This document shows positions 43,223 through 54,785 of a DNA stretch of 64,000 nucleotides, in pieces. A model generated the notes under the pieces. The model ran no database searches. It was not told the origin of the DNA and saw only the letters and a program-made list of their open reading frames with translations. The DNA lies in the NCBI RefSeq assembly GCF_950295315.1, contig NC_080180.1, forward strand, positions 65,250,092 to 65,314,091, given 5' to 3'. The stretch is from Erinaceus europaeus. Taxonomy: Eukaryota > Chordata > Mammalia > Eulipotyphla > Erinaceidae. The position numbers and the translations under genes are program-made. Position 1 is the first letter of the stretch. Each line of letters begins with the position of its first letter.

Positions 43223-44345
43223 ATTCCAAACACCCAATCTCCATATCCCACCCCCTCCCCTGACAGCTTTCCCATTCTCTATCCCTCTGGGAGCATGGAC
43301 CCAGGGTCATTGTGGGTTACAGAAGGTAGAAGGTCTGGCTTCTGTAATTGCTTCCCCGCTGAACATGGGCGTTGACTGGTCGGTCCATACTCCCAATCTG
43401 CCTCTCTCTTTCCCTAGTAGGGTGGGTCTCTGGGGAAGTTGAGCTCCAGGACACATTGGTGGGGTCTTCAATCCAGGGAAGCCTGGCCGGCATCAAGATG
43501 GCATCTGGAACCTGGTGACTGAAAAGAGAGTTAACATACGAAGCCAAACAAATTGTTGAGCAATCATGGACCCAAAGGTTGGAATAGTGGAGAGGAAGTG
43601 TTAGGGGGGTAGTCACTGCAAACTCTAGTGCACTTCTGCTTTCAGATATATATTGTGCAGTAGTTTACAGATACGTGTGAACATATGCTCTCTCTCACAG
43701 AAACTGGTGTATATCTAGGTTTTGGGACTTTGTTAGAAAGTGAACCACCTGAGATGAAATTATACTATGAAAGGAAAGGTCTCACCCAAGTAATGAAGCT
43801 GAAGGTTTGTCATTCCACACGTGGAGTCTCTGGACACAGTCTGAAGTGAAGTATGTTGAGGTGGCAATCGTTGTGTTGTTTAGAATGTGATCGGCAGATG
43901 CAATATTATTTGATATGGATTGGGAGAGGCATACGGGAAAGTGGGCCCTATCCAAGGGTTCCAGGACTGGGGAAAGTAGAGGCTCTATAGTGGAGATGTG
44001 AGGTTCCTGCTTTCTTAGGGTTCAAAAAGACAATCGATAGTTAATGTTATCATCACATTATTTGGTAATTGGGTTAACTTTGAAAAGTCCTCTTGTTAGG
44101 GTTTGCTGTACAGTACCCAGTATCTTATATATAGCTGTGTTATTGGATGCTTCTGATCTACTTGGTCTAGGCTTTTGAGAGAGTCTGCATATCAATTACA
44201 CTGCATATATTGAGAAAAGATTCAGTTTGTGTTTTGAAAAACTTCGAGACATATAATTAATTTTCCCCCTCTCGTATTAATTAACTAGTGATGTATATGA
44301 CTACATTTTACTAGGAGTGTACAGGACCTGACCAAATTGTAAGTA
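43166..44345 (-). mobile_element. L1-D 3' UTR, long copy
   Basis: Shared core (CTCTGGGAGCATGGACCC, CCCGCTGAACATGGGC, GCCAAACAAATTGTTGAGC) to about 43,600. Beyond that it extends 5' with a sequence not present in copies 1 and 2, ending near ACATTTTACTAGGAGTGTAC at about 44,325. A 99-residue minus frame (43,317-43,616) overlaps the core. Confidence 0.8.
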
Positions 44346-44475
44346 GGGCACCAAAGTAATAACCCTGAGGTGAGGGGTAGACATGCAGCTTCCTGGGCCA
44401 GTGGGGGGTGGGAGTGGGTGGGAGGGATGGGTCACAGTCTTTTGGTGGTGGGAATGGTGTTTATGTACACTTTAC
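44346..44475 (+). mobile_element. Inverted 5' part of the same L1-D insertion
   Basis: GGGATGGGTCACAGTCTTTT, GGTGGTGGGAATGGTGTTTA and TGTACAC run on the plus strand. The TGTACACTCCT junction motif lies at the 5' end of the adjacent minus-strand part. Adjacent element segments in opposite orientation are the signature of twin priming. Confidence 0.6.
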
Positions 44476-45599
44476 AACCATTTTTAACCCAACCCCCCAA
44501 AAAAGCTCAGATCTCAAATCTCTGCCTTAAGCTCCACCTCTCTTTGCCAGATCCTCCTCTGTCTTCTAGGTAGAGTGTATTGCCTCCAAAGAGATGAAGA
44601 GTTCATTCACATTTTCAGTTGTTCCTTTCTGGTTTTCTGTGAACCATCTCCAGAACTCTTTTGATTTCAGTATTTCCCTGTGAGTGAAGTATTTCACAAA
44701 ATCTTGTTGTCATCAATTACTAATCAAAATTTGACCTGAGCCAATGACACAGTAGGCTTTGTCTTCAGGTGTTTAATCTGGAACACAACATTCTTCTGGC
44801 TGTCTTGGAGTTGATCTCTGTTTTTGTCTCCTTTCCAAAGTTTACCATTTACAGTCCAGAGCCTGCTTATAGTATTCTTGAGAGCCATTGCTGAATCTTC
44901 TTATTTTTACTTTCCTATTGAGCTCATCTTCCTCATGCCTCCAAACAGTCTCTGTGTGATGAAACTATTTTACAACTCCTGAATATTTACTGACTGTCTT
45001 GAGTGTTCTCTGCACTCGGATAACTAATAGACATCCATTACCTTTACTTAACACCAGATTATGTTCTGTTTATAAACATAAATGAAAGAGAAATTAATAG
45101 ATAATGGAGTTAGAAGGAAAGTTATGAAGGAAAAAAGTGAAGTCATTATGTCATTGTGTGACCAACTACAGTTAAGTTTCTGATCTCAACTGTTTAACCC
45201 AGGAGGTGACTGAATCTTAATACCACCACTTGCTTCCAGGGAATGTGCGGTAAAATCTAAATCCTGCATAGCAGTTTGCAAAAAAAATATACCGAACATG
45301 CCTCTTCCTGACATTGTGTTACCCTCCATTAACAGGATGTTTAATTGGCAAGCTATTGAACTCCAAGAGTTAACCTTCCTCCACCTTCCCTTGGTCACAT
45401 CCTTACTCCCAGCCTAACTCAGTACTAACGGGAATTCCCCAAGAAGCATTTATCCTCAGCACCTATTTGATGTTGCCCATCTAACCACTCTGTGATGCGT
45501 CACCCTGATACACCTCCATCATGATCTGCTCGTTTCCTACATTGGTGTTGATTTATGGTGATTCTCAATGGAGTTGAGTCCGAGCTTTTATCAGTTAAT
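44476..45599. other. Unassigned, repeat-poor
   Basis: No element recognised. I looked for an antisense processed pseudogene in 44,500-45,000 and found no frame that stays open. Confidence 0.4.
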
Positions 45600-45653
45600 T
45601 AGGTCTAGCTAGCAAGGGACGCTAGAAGAAGAATCCCTTGCTAGCTAGACCTA
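45600..45653. repeat. Perfect palindrome with GAA-tail loop
   Basis: 20-bp arms TAGGTCTAGCTAGCAAGGGA (45,600-45,619) and its exact complement (45,634-45,653) enclose the 14-nt loop CGCTAGAAGAAGAA. The loop is the 3' terminus of the GAA-tailed element. Confidence 0.95.
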
Positions 45654-47619
45654 TTGGTTCTGGGCAAGCGCATAAACAGTTGAAGGAGCCCATGTCCTGA
45701 ATCCTTGTGAGGGAGTCAGCTTCCCAAACAGCCCATCCTCCACCTACCTTGCTCATGAGTTGAAGGAGGCAGGGCTGTCAGGGGGAGGAGAAATCATTCT
45801 ACTGGAAGCAAAGACATTTCTAGTCAGATATCTTCAGGAGCTAGAGATTTCACTTTCTTTCTCCCTCCCTCTTCAAACCACACATGATGCTCAACAGATT
45901 TTTTTTTTTTTTAAAGAAAGCAGTCTTACATTCCTCCCACCTGAATTTAAAATGCCTCCTTGGAATGTTGCCTGTGTGTAAATTAGAGGGTTCTGGTATT
46001 TAGCTTTGTATTTACAATAAAAGTGAACATCAAAGTGAGCTTTGCGTTATTGCACCTTTACTTTTGATATAAAGCATATGGATCACCTGACCTAGGGTGG
46101 TCTCCTCGTAAGAGAAAGGATGGATGTGAGGTCTGTTGATTCTGTTGTTATACTGCAGTTATTGCATTGACTATTTGCAGCATAAATGGAAAAGGAACAC
46201 AATTCATGTGCGTTCATGATAATTGCCCTAAGAAATGAGCTCGGAGTTTTTAAAGGTGATTCTGTTCACAGCAAAAATAATTATAAAGTATTTTAGCTAC
46301 TCAATTTGTTCCAATTCCTTATAATACCAGTTATTTTAAAACTCAAGTGTTTCAGGATGTCTGGTATCTACCTAAAAGCATAAGGAAATTTTAGAAATAT
46401 AAAATAATACTATATTTTTTTGAATGAAAGTCCTACAATGCACTTACTATTCCACACAGGAATGTAAAAGAGTTTTGAGATTTCAAATGGAAGTAGATTT
46501 GAACAGGGAGAAAAAAATTCAAAAGTATGTTTTTTCCTTCAACAATAAGTATGAAGCATAAATACACTTCCCTCTATGGATTCAGTTAGAATATAATTTA
46601 CATGTTCTTTCCTTTGAAGTTCAGTTTTTTATAATGATTTCTTGATTTCTGTGTTTGCAATGTTGAATTATCTTGTGTTTTAAAAATGCATACATTAATA
46701 ATAGAGCACAGTATCACCTAGCAGAAATAGTAATCTTATGATGAGATTCCCCATATGTGTGTGTGTGTGTGTGTGTAAAGGAATTTTTGTATTAAAAAAA
46801 TGTAAAATATAAGAAGACACGAGAACAGAGTTCGATTACCCATTGGCATATGTTCTTTCTTGTCACACACAGGAAGGATCTACGTATGGACTCATGTACA
46901 TAGATTTTCAAGTTTAAAAGTTTAAAAGTCAGCCCTGAAAGCTTCTTCTCAGACTTGATTTTCTAAACCCTGCAGTTTTATATTCTCTTCAGAGTCACTA
47001 ATCAGACATTTGTGCTGGGTAGGTGTGCACTAGGCCATATTCATCCTGAATCAAAAATTCTAAGACAGGGTCTGAGGAATGTCCAGTTAGCATGGAAACT
47101 AGGATCTCACCCGAAGACTCCCCAGTGTGTTCTCCTGACTTTGTTGTGTTGTATGGGGCCTACTTCTTTCTCATTCATGGAACTCTTGGGACTCTGGATT
47201 TGGGTTTGCTATTCCCTACCCCCTCTCCTAGCTCACAGTAACGAGCTTGCTACCCATGGGCAGGTATCCTTGACTTTCTGCAGACTTGGTAATCAACTGT
47301 TCCACAGGACCTACTTGAATGCTTCTTTCTGAATTGGAATGGACATACCAACAACCCAGAACTTCAGGCTGCACACACAACCACAGTGAGGTACTTTCTC
47401 AAGGGATCCCACCTGTTGAATGGTCAGCTGTTTTCCATACCTCTCCTGCCACTTCACACCCAGATAACCACCAAATTTAAGCATCCACCTTTCATTTTTC
47501 CCCAATCTGGTCTGATAAGGACAGAAAATTGGTTAAAACTAAATCTACCTGAATTAAAAGAAATACCAGATACCTTTGCAAATTTTCAAAGAATAGTCTT
47601 GAATAAATTCCAACCATTT
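45654..47619. other. Repeat-poor 2 kb
   Basis: A TG repeat lies at 46,754-46,776. 47,000-47,600 is more GC-balanced and gives a 106-residue plus frame (47,012-47,332) and a 101-residue frame without recognised domains. No repeat family recognised. Confidence 0.4.
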
Positions 47620-47790
47620 TGGGCAGGCTGGTGGTGCATGCTATCATGCGCAAGGTCCCCACCTGCAGGGGAAATGCTTTGCAGGTGGTGAAGCAGTGTT
47701 TCAGATATCTCTCTGCCTCTCTCCTTCTTTATCACCCCTCCCTCTTTATGTCTGGCTCTCTATATCCAAAAATAAAAACGATAAAAATTG
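47620..47790 (+). mobile_element. SINE-B with internal head deletion
   Basis: GGGCAGGCTGGTGGTGCATG passes directly to GCGCAAGGTCCCCACCTGCA, skipping the B-box part, then body and CCAAAAATAAAAACGAT tail. Confidence 0.75.
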
Positions 47791-48271
47791 AAACGATTTC
47801 AAGGAAATTTACTGTTGCTTATTCTTTCTGCATTATTGTCTTGAAAGGTCACAATTAAGAGATAACCTGAGGAAAAGTGATTCAATAAATAAATGAGTCC
47901 AAAGCAAGGCTGAGTTTGATAAAATAAATAATTAGGATGTGATGTCCCTGACTCTCTAGCATATTCGGTTGCCCAGAAACATGCAGAGTTTCTGTGCTGC
48001 TTGAGAGGGACAAGAATTTGACCTCCACTCTTGGAATGACCTCTTAGAAAAGCAGTTGTGGGCACTACCTTTGGAGTGAGGAGAAGCCACTTGACATTTT
48101 GTACCAACTAGCCTCTGCTACCCAAGGACTCATTTGCAGAAGAATTAGTGAGGACCTTTTTCCTTGAGACCTAGCCTCAGCTTTGCAGCAAACCTCAGTT
48201 TTTATAAAGGGGACAGGGTGTACATTGGCATCTGATGGTTAGTCATCTTAATTCCAAAGAAAGACTTCCAG
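47791..48271. other. Unassigned
   Basis: No element recognised. The 102-residue minus frame at 47,799-48,107 has no domain. Confidence 0.4.
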
Positions 48272-48598
48272 AAACTCTCTCTTTTTTTTTTTAATTTTTT
48301 AAAAATATTTTATTTTATTTATTTATTCCCCTTTGTTGCCCTTGTTGTTTTATTGTTGTAGTTATTATTGTTGTTGTCGTTGTTGGATAGGACAGAGAGA
48401 AATGGAGAGAGGAGGGGAAGACAGAGAGGGGGAGAGAAAGACAGACACCTGCAGACCTGCTTCACCGCCTGTGAAGCGACTCCCCTGCAGGTGGGGAGCC
48501 GGGGTTCGAACCGGGATCCTTATGCCGGTCCTTGTGCTTTGCACCACCTGCGCTTAACCGGCTGCGCTACAGCCCGACTCCCAAACTCTCTCTTTTTT
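48272..48598 (-). mobile_element. SINE-A, youngest-looking copy, with target duplications
   Basis: Element 48,288-48,582 with an intact head, body and tail. AAACTCTCTCTTTTTT is present on both sides (48,272-48,287 and 48,583-48,598). It is close to the family majority at nearly every position. Confidence 0.95.
48500..48575 (-). promoter_or_regulatory. RNA polymerase III A and B boxes of SINE-A
   Basis: On the minus strand TGTAGCGCAGCCGGTTAAGC (A-box region, about 48,552-48,572) and CCCGGTTCGAACCCC (B box, about 48,503-48,517) are well preserved. They are internal promoter elements as in tRNA genes. Activity is inferred only. Confidence 0.7.
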
Positions 48599-48835
48599 AA
48601 AAAATGAATTCTGGTCTCAATCAATACTATTAGAGGAACAGACGTTTTATTAAATACTATACAAATAATCTATTTCTCTTAAATCATTCAGGAAGTTTAT
48701 GATTACTCATTAAAGTACCTGGTTAATATTGAATGTTGCACATAACACTATTGGTTGAATTTTATACATAATTAATGGCCTGTATAATATGCCTAGTGTC
48801 ATCATGTAAATCATATACGAAAAAGTAAATTGTGA

Positions 48836-49431
48836 CCCTACCAACTTTCTTTTTTAATATTTATTTATTTATTCCCTTTTGTTGCCCTTGGTATTTTACT
48901 GTTGTTGTTATTATGCTGTCCTTGTTGGATAGCATAGGGAGAAATGGAGAGGAGGGAAAGACAGAAAGGGGGAGAGACAGACACCTGCAGACCTGCTTCA
49001 CTGCTTGTGAAGCGACTCCCCTGCACGTGGGGAGCTGGGGCTCGAACTGGGATCCTTATGCCAGGTCCTTACACTTCGTGCCACATGCGCTTAACCCACT
49101 GTGCTACAGCCCAGCTCCCCCTACCCACTTTTCTTTTTTTTAATATTTATTTATTTCCTTTTTATTGCCCTTGTTTTTATTGTTGTAGTTATTACTGTTG
49201 TTATTGATGTTGTCGTTGTTGGATAGAACAGAGAGAAATGGAGAGAAGAGGGGAAGACAGAGGGGGAGAGAAAGACAGACACCTGCAGACCTGCTTCACC
49301 GCCTGTGAAGTGACTCCCCTGCAGGTGGGGAGCCTGGTTCTCAAACTGGGATCCTTAAGCTGGTCCTTGAACTTTGCACCATGCACACTTAACCCGCTGC
49401 GCTACAGCCCAATTCCCCCTACCAACTTTTG
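48836..49431 (-). mobile_element. Two SINE-A copies sharing one target site
   Basis: Copy 1 lies at about 48,851-49,118 and copy 2 at about 49,133-49,417. The target text occurs three times: CCCTACCAACTTTCT (48,836), CCCTACCCACTTTT (49,119) and CCCTACCAACTTTT (49,418). The copies differ from each other by many substitutions. Confidence 0.93.
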
Positions 49432-51299
49432 TAACATAATATGCAGCAAAATTAGTTTGTACTTTTACATCTTTCAGAATTATGTGCAATTATTGTTTTG
49501 CTCCTATAGAATTATGAAGAATTTATAAGTATAAACGTATGACATGACCAAAGTTTTATGGTATTTCTTTTCTCAAATTCCTCATTTAGTATTTTTTAGA
49601 ATGTAGGGTTATGGGTCTACCTCTGATCTATAGTACATGTGACAAAATACAAAATAAAGTTGTGTGTTAGGCTCTGACATTGGTCTGAAAAAAATAGAGA
49701 AATTGTTTCTCAGGGAAAGTCAAGACTGGGTTGGTATTTTAATAAAATCTCCCAGTCAGGAGAGCAGGACTGGTGAGTGGACCTTCTACTTGAATGCAAT
49801 TTGAACACGTATTTTCTTGTTCTCCGCCTATTTTCAATTCTGGTCCTACAAAACCGTTGTTTTAATGAAGTTTTTGAAGCAGCTGTCAGTAGTGACTGAG
49901 AAAGAAAGATCATAAAATTTTTTGCCATTATAACAAAACGGATGATTGAGTTTACTTTGGGACTTAAAGAAGTGATTTATTATCTAAGAGTAATTTATAA
50001 ATTATTTACAATCTAAGATTTGTGTGTGGTCCTGTCCTATTTCTCACTGTTGGTGGAAGCAAGTATTCCATTGACTAAATATAAAGGACTGATGTGAGAT
50101 CCACTTAAGCTGTTCTTTGATTATGTCCTCTGAGCTGTGCTTTCTCAATAAATCAGTAGGAGCTAAGAGGGGAATCACATTCAGGTCTTTAGCACACGTT
50201 TCACTGGGTTTCCTTAATTGTGTGTCAATTCAGTGGCTTCCTGCTTTACTCTAGTTCACCTCATTTATATTGTCACCTTGATCAAAGTCAGTGACTGGCC
50301 AGCCCTCGCTAAAACGGAGGAATGTCCGCAGAATAGAATGGGCCTCACTTGGTTGTCACTTCAGAAATGGAATTTGTATTTACAATGACCTCAGCTACAG
50401 TCACTGCAGAAAACTGAGCTGTACATAATAATATCAAGTAGTGAGAACGGTAGAAGAAGGATATTTGAATGATTTTAAGTTGTATTTGACGTAAATGACT
50501 ATAGATAAGATGAAAGCTATAGAAATTGTATTATTGAAGGTGAGTAAAGGGAAAAGTCATTGTGTATAAGTACAAATTAAAAAATTATTTCTGATATGGG
50601 AGAGTCTTGTACTCTACAATATTTGTGTTTATACAAAACAATATTTTTACAGAGCTTTGTAGAAGTGCTAATTCTTATATTTTTCTAATTCTTGGAAGGG
50701 AATATTAAAATTATATTAAATCATTTAATTTTCTTACTGTATGCATACTTACATAATATGACTGTGAGAATTTAAGGATTTTTCTCTGTCAATACAAAGA
50801 AAAAAATAACAGATTAAACTCCTTCAATGATGACATGTAGTGTAAGTAAATTAGATTGTTTCTGACTAAAACTATATTCTTTTATAAGGGCAAATGAGGT
50901 GTGTATTATGACAGAGAGAAGGAGCCTATGCTTAGACAGAGTGACTTATATCACACAAAATATTTGATTCATTGATTTTCAAGCTCAGTATAATACTGTA
51001 TTCAATACACATCTGACAGTTACATTGTGATCAAAGAAATATACATTGCAATGTAACAGGTTTATTACATACATATTTTAATAGGTTAGTTGCAGAATTG
51101 CCACATTGCCAAATGATACATTTCTACCTAAAAAATAAAACAAAAAATTCATTGTTCATAAATTTTGACTGTATTGAATCACACGCATGCACGTTTGGGA
51201 AAACATTTGAATTGAAATCGGACTTTCAATTTAAGGATTAGAAATACATACTTAATAACCCTCATGTAACCCTGTGTTATTATACCTTTATAAAATAGG
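49432..51299. other. Repeat-poor 1.9 kb
   Basis: AT-rich, no recognised transposon or exon. One of the longest repeat-free stretches in the window. Confidence 0.5.
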
Positions 51300-51485
51300 T
51301 TTTATTTTATTGTGGCTTTTGTTTTTTATTGAGGAGGTGAGTGCTTTACAGTACTCACTAATCCATGAGTACAATTTTATTGTGCACCAGGACCCCAGAC
51401 TTCTCTGCCACCCTTCTGCCCCCTCCTTCCCCAGAGTCCTTTGCTTTGATGCAATGCACTGTGCCGGGTCCACATTTCACTTTGA
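51300..51485 (-). mobile_element. L1 3' UTR fragment, antisense
   Basis: CAGAGTCCTTTGCTTTGATG and CAATGCACTGTGCCGGGTC are the complement of a variant of AAAGCAGAGGACTCTGGGGT in the 42,410 region. The left edge is a worn tail. Confidence 0.6.
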
Positions 51486-52112
51486 GTTCTCCCTCCCTGC
51501 CGTATTTATTAAGGTTTTAAATATATTAATCTCTATGTATGTCATTGTAGCCAGTCTGTTAACTCAATGTCATGGCAAATATTTACTTTGCTATTTCCTG
51601 AGACCATGTGGAAGGCCGTCTGCTCCTGGAAGCTCGCACCTCCAGCATAAGCTAGGTGTTCCAGGTAGAAGATCCTGGTTTTGTTTCAGATTCATGTAAG
51701 TTCAATATCTGTTGCATGCAAAATATAGGTTCCTGTGGTGTTGTTTTAAGTAAGTTATCAATTAAATATCAAGGAAGATATACATTATTTTTCACTAGAG
51801 CCATGCATGACATGAGATCTTCTCTGTCTGAGTAATTGTGCTCAAGAAATAAACAATATATGGCACTTTTGATCTTACCCAAACTGATGTGCAGACTCTC
51901 ATTAGCAGAGGGAGGCATCAAATAAACATAGTCCTTAGAGTCTGCAGTCAATGACTGAGACTATCTGAGCTCAAAGTGGCTATACATCTAATGGAACAAA
52001 TCAGTGAGATGCTTGCACAAAGTTAAACAGGACTTAGAGGATTAACTCCAATTAAGATAGCTTCAAGGGAATAATGTTACAGAGAATGAATTCATCACTG
52101 GATGGTCTTCAT
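51486..52112. other. Unassigned
   Basis: No feature recognised. Confidence 0.45.
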
Positions 52113-52414
52113 AAATAACAGATTTACGGGGGCCAGGTGGTGAAACACCTGGTTGAGCGCACATATTACAGTGCTCAAGGACCGGGGTTCCAGCCCCCGG
52201 TCCCCACCTGCAAGGGGAAAGCCTTACGAGTGGTGAAGCAGGGCTGCAGGTGTCTGTCTGTCTCTCTCCCTTCCTATCCTCCCCCTTCTCTCTCAATTTC
52301 TGGCTGTCTCTATCCAGTAAATACATAAATAAATAAATAAATATTTTTAATTTTAATAAAATATTTTAATTTTAATAATTTTAATAAAGTTTTTTTTAAA
52401 AATAACAGCTTTAC
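52113..52414 (+). mobile_element. SINE-B with expanded tail and target duplications
   Basis: Element 52,128-52,399. AAATAACAGATTTAC (52,113-52,127) and AAATAACAGCTTTAC (52,400-52,414) bracket it. The tail has AAAT units and then repeated ATTTTAATTTTAATAA blocks. Confidence 0.93.
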
Positions 52415-53134
52415 CATTGGAAATAGGCTGTGTGAGAGAAACTCTTTCCTCACATGCACTTAGTTTGAAAATACTGACCAGCAGAGAGCAGGTGTGTGGT
52501 GCTGAATCCCTTTATAGAATGTCTATTTAGCACCACAGGAAGAGTGGCTTTTTCTAAAGCACTTCTTAGCATGGGTCCTCATGGTTATGTGCATAACATT
52601 CACTGCTTGTGTCCATTTCACTGACAACACTAATCCAAGGATGCTTTCTGACGTCACATCTAGGTTTTTATTTCTTATTTACAGGCTTCACTGTACCATC
52701 CATGGCATCCCTCTCCCCCAGCCTTGGTGGAATTATCAGAAGTTTTTACCAGGGTGCTGTGTGAACTGAATAATCATTAATTGTTTGACTGATAGTGAAT
52801 GTGTCAACTGTGCATGGTTTCAGACTGGAATGTGTCCTTCTAATTGTACGTGACTGGGAACTTCCTCACCCTTTCTCTGTTTAATGCTTTAAAGACGACT
52901 GATACTGAAACAAAAGGAGGCATCCAAGCCTGTGAGTGGGAGAAATAGCAGTTTGATGATACCTGGAACCCAGTGTGCAATACCAACTTCCTCACCAAAA
53001 TCGATTTTCTCTGTTTCATTCATTTAAGAGAAGGTTTTGTTTCAGTAACAGAGAACGCATTTTATCTGGCAGATAGGGCTGGTAATAAAGCAAATACCTA
53101 AACTGATTTCATGAGACCTGTACTAAGGGCAGGG
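52415..53134. other. Unassigned
   Basis: No feature recognised. Confidence 0.45.
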
Positions 53135-53400
53135 GGGATGTACACAAACGTTCATAGGGCACTTTGTACAAAGTCTCAGAGACCCAAGTATCCATTAGGG
53201 TAACAGTTTGCTATGTGCAAGTATCAGACAATCATTCACTCATGCTAAGGAATGAAGTACTGAGACAGATGTAATGTGGATCAACCTAGAAAGACCATTC
53301 TAGGCGAAAAGAGAGCAGACATACAAGGTCATAGGTCACTTAGGTGTTATGCAAATAACTTTGAATATCGAGATAAAGGAGAGTGGAGAAATCGAAAGAC
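53135..53400 (+). mobile_element. Old L1 fragment
   Basis: CATAGGGCACTTTGTACAAA, GGAATGAAGTACTGAGACAG and GTGGATCAACCTAGAAAGAC follow the order of the ORF2-end and 3' UTR of ancient mammalian L1 subfamilies. Confidence 0.6.
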
Positions 53401-53464
53401 AGCAAGAGGGCATATGCTTTGAGTTGTAATTGTTCAATCTGCATATATGTACTTTTAAAAATGA

Positions 53465-53600
53465 TTTAGAATTGTTTTATTTATTTTGGATAGAGACCAA
53501 GAAAATGGGAGGGAAAAGGGAGACAGAGAGACACCTGCAGACAGACACATTCTGTACTCGTGAAACTTCAGCCCTGCAGGCTGGGGCCACGGCTTGGCCT
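53465..53600 (-). mobile_element. SINE-B, head removed
   Basis: TTTATTTATTTTGGATAGAG to CAGCCCTGCAGGCTGGGGCC is the body. The tRNA-like head that should follow at right is replaced by the GAA-tailed element. Confidence 0.75.
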
Positions 53601-53665
53601 CTTCTTCTTCTTCTAGCGTTTGCCCTTCTTCCGTAGCCAGTCAACAGCATCAGGTTGAGCCTGAT
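53601..53665 (-). mobile_element. GAA-tailed retroelement, truncated copy
   Basis: On the minus strand the element ends GGCTACGGAAGAAGGGCAAA then CGCTAGAAGAAGAAG. It matches 40,686-40,745 over about 55 bp and then stops near a small inverted repeat (CATCAGG/CCTGATG at about 53,648-53,666). Confidence 0.65.
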
Positions 53666-53809
53666 GTCAAGTTTCGAGACCTCTGAGAGGTACATACACT
53701 ACCAGGGCCCTGCATGTTTGTACTTCTACCCATTCCCGTAGGGGATTTATTATTCATCAACAGAAATTCACTTGGCTATATTAGAAACCTAATAATAATT
53801 CTAATAAAG

Positions 53810-53958
53810 TAGAATTAGTTATTTAAAAAAGGAGACATTAACAAAACCATAGGATAGGAGGGGTCCAACTCCACACAATTCCCACAAAAATAGGCACACA
53901 GACCAGTGGAACAGAACTGAAAGCCCAGAACTAAACTCCCACACATAAATTAGAATTA
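53810..53958. mobile_element. Miniature inverted L1: L1-D end joined to ORF2 segment
   Basis: 53,823-53,887 is the minus-strand L1-D terminus (ACAAAACCATAGGATAGGAG). 53,888-53,950 is plus-strand ORF2-like sequence (GCACACAGACCAGTGGAACA, GAACTGAAAGCCCAGAACTA). TAGAATTA flanks the whole at 53,810-53,817 and 53,951-53,958. Head-to-head L1 parts inside one target duplication indicate twin priming. Confidence 0.8.
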
Positions 53959-54785
53959 TAATGAATAAATGTATCATCTACTATTTACCTCTGTTAATGC
54001 ACAAGATTGGTGACTGTCAGAGCTTGGGGAGGGGAAGGGTGATGAGTCATCACAGTGTATATGGAGAGAAAGATAAATGAAGAAGAACAGGGAGAAAACA
54101 GATGCTATCTAAAAATACCAACACAATGCTAAACTGATCACATAGAATGGAAGGCCACATAATAAATACTTTCTAGGAAAAAAAAGGCTTTTTTTTTTTT
54201 AACTTTCTGAGATTCTATATATGTTATGGTTTTGTATCCACTGATACCTTACTTAAAAATATTTAGAAATATGCTAAACTCCATTCATTAGCTTTTGTAG
54301 TTATGATATTTGGTTCAGGAGATCTGCATTCTGGTTGCTTATAAAAAGACATCAGAATCAGTTATAAACACACTAGTGTAATTCTGGTTGTTTGACTTTA
54401 GTGACTAAGAATCAAAAATCAAGGACAAACTTTGACAGAATTGATGTATAAAATTTAATTAAAGTCACTATGATCTTTCTCATGGTCTGGATTAGTGCCA
54501 ATTTCCTAGATGAAAGAAAGAAAAAGAAAGAAAGAAACAAATACCAGTAATTATAAACTGATTTAACAGTTGTCTCCATGTGCCCAAGTGACAGTTCTAT
54601 CTACACTGTTATTCAAGCATCATTTTAATAATATGTAATCTAGTTTACATATATTAAGAACAAGAGTATATATTCCCAAAGTGCACTAACTTGCTACTGC
54701 AGGCTAAAAAATCTTGAACATATTTAAAACACCTGTTCGATTCTTTAAGACAAACATTGAAAAAGATTTGTATATAGTAACACAA
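53959..54785. other. Unassigned, AT-rich
   Basis: Short AAAG repeat at 54,509-54,537. A possible old L1 3' UTR patch near 54,010-54,060. No gene. Confidence 0.45.

Noticed and set aside
44500..45000. Antisense processed pseudogene
   Set aside because: Reverse-strand translation is interrupted by stops in all frames that I followed, and there is no poly(A) or target duplication.
45600..45653. Bacterial-type terminator hairpin or cloning-vector contamination
   Set aside because: Vertebrate context makes a terminator meaningless. The loop motif also occurs at loci without palindromes, including one with a proper target duplication, so it behaves as a genomic repeat. An assembly artefact is not fully excluded.
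47012..47332. 106-residue plus frame in GC-balanced DNA
   Set aside because: No recognisable domain or paired splice sites. Kept only as an unassigned stretch.
48500..48582. tRNA gene
   Set aside because: The tRNA-like head is part of SINE-A. It is repeated throughout the window, continues into the SINE body and has no terminator or standard anticodon arm that I could confirm.
51274..51699. 141-residue plus frame
   Set aside because: It begins in an antisense L1 3' end and runs into flanking DNA. The composition is that of random read-through.
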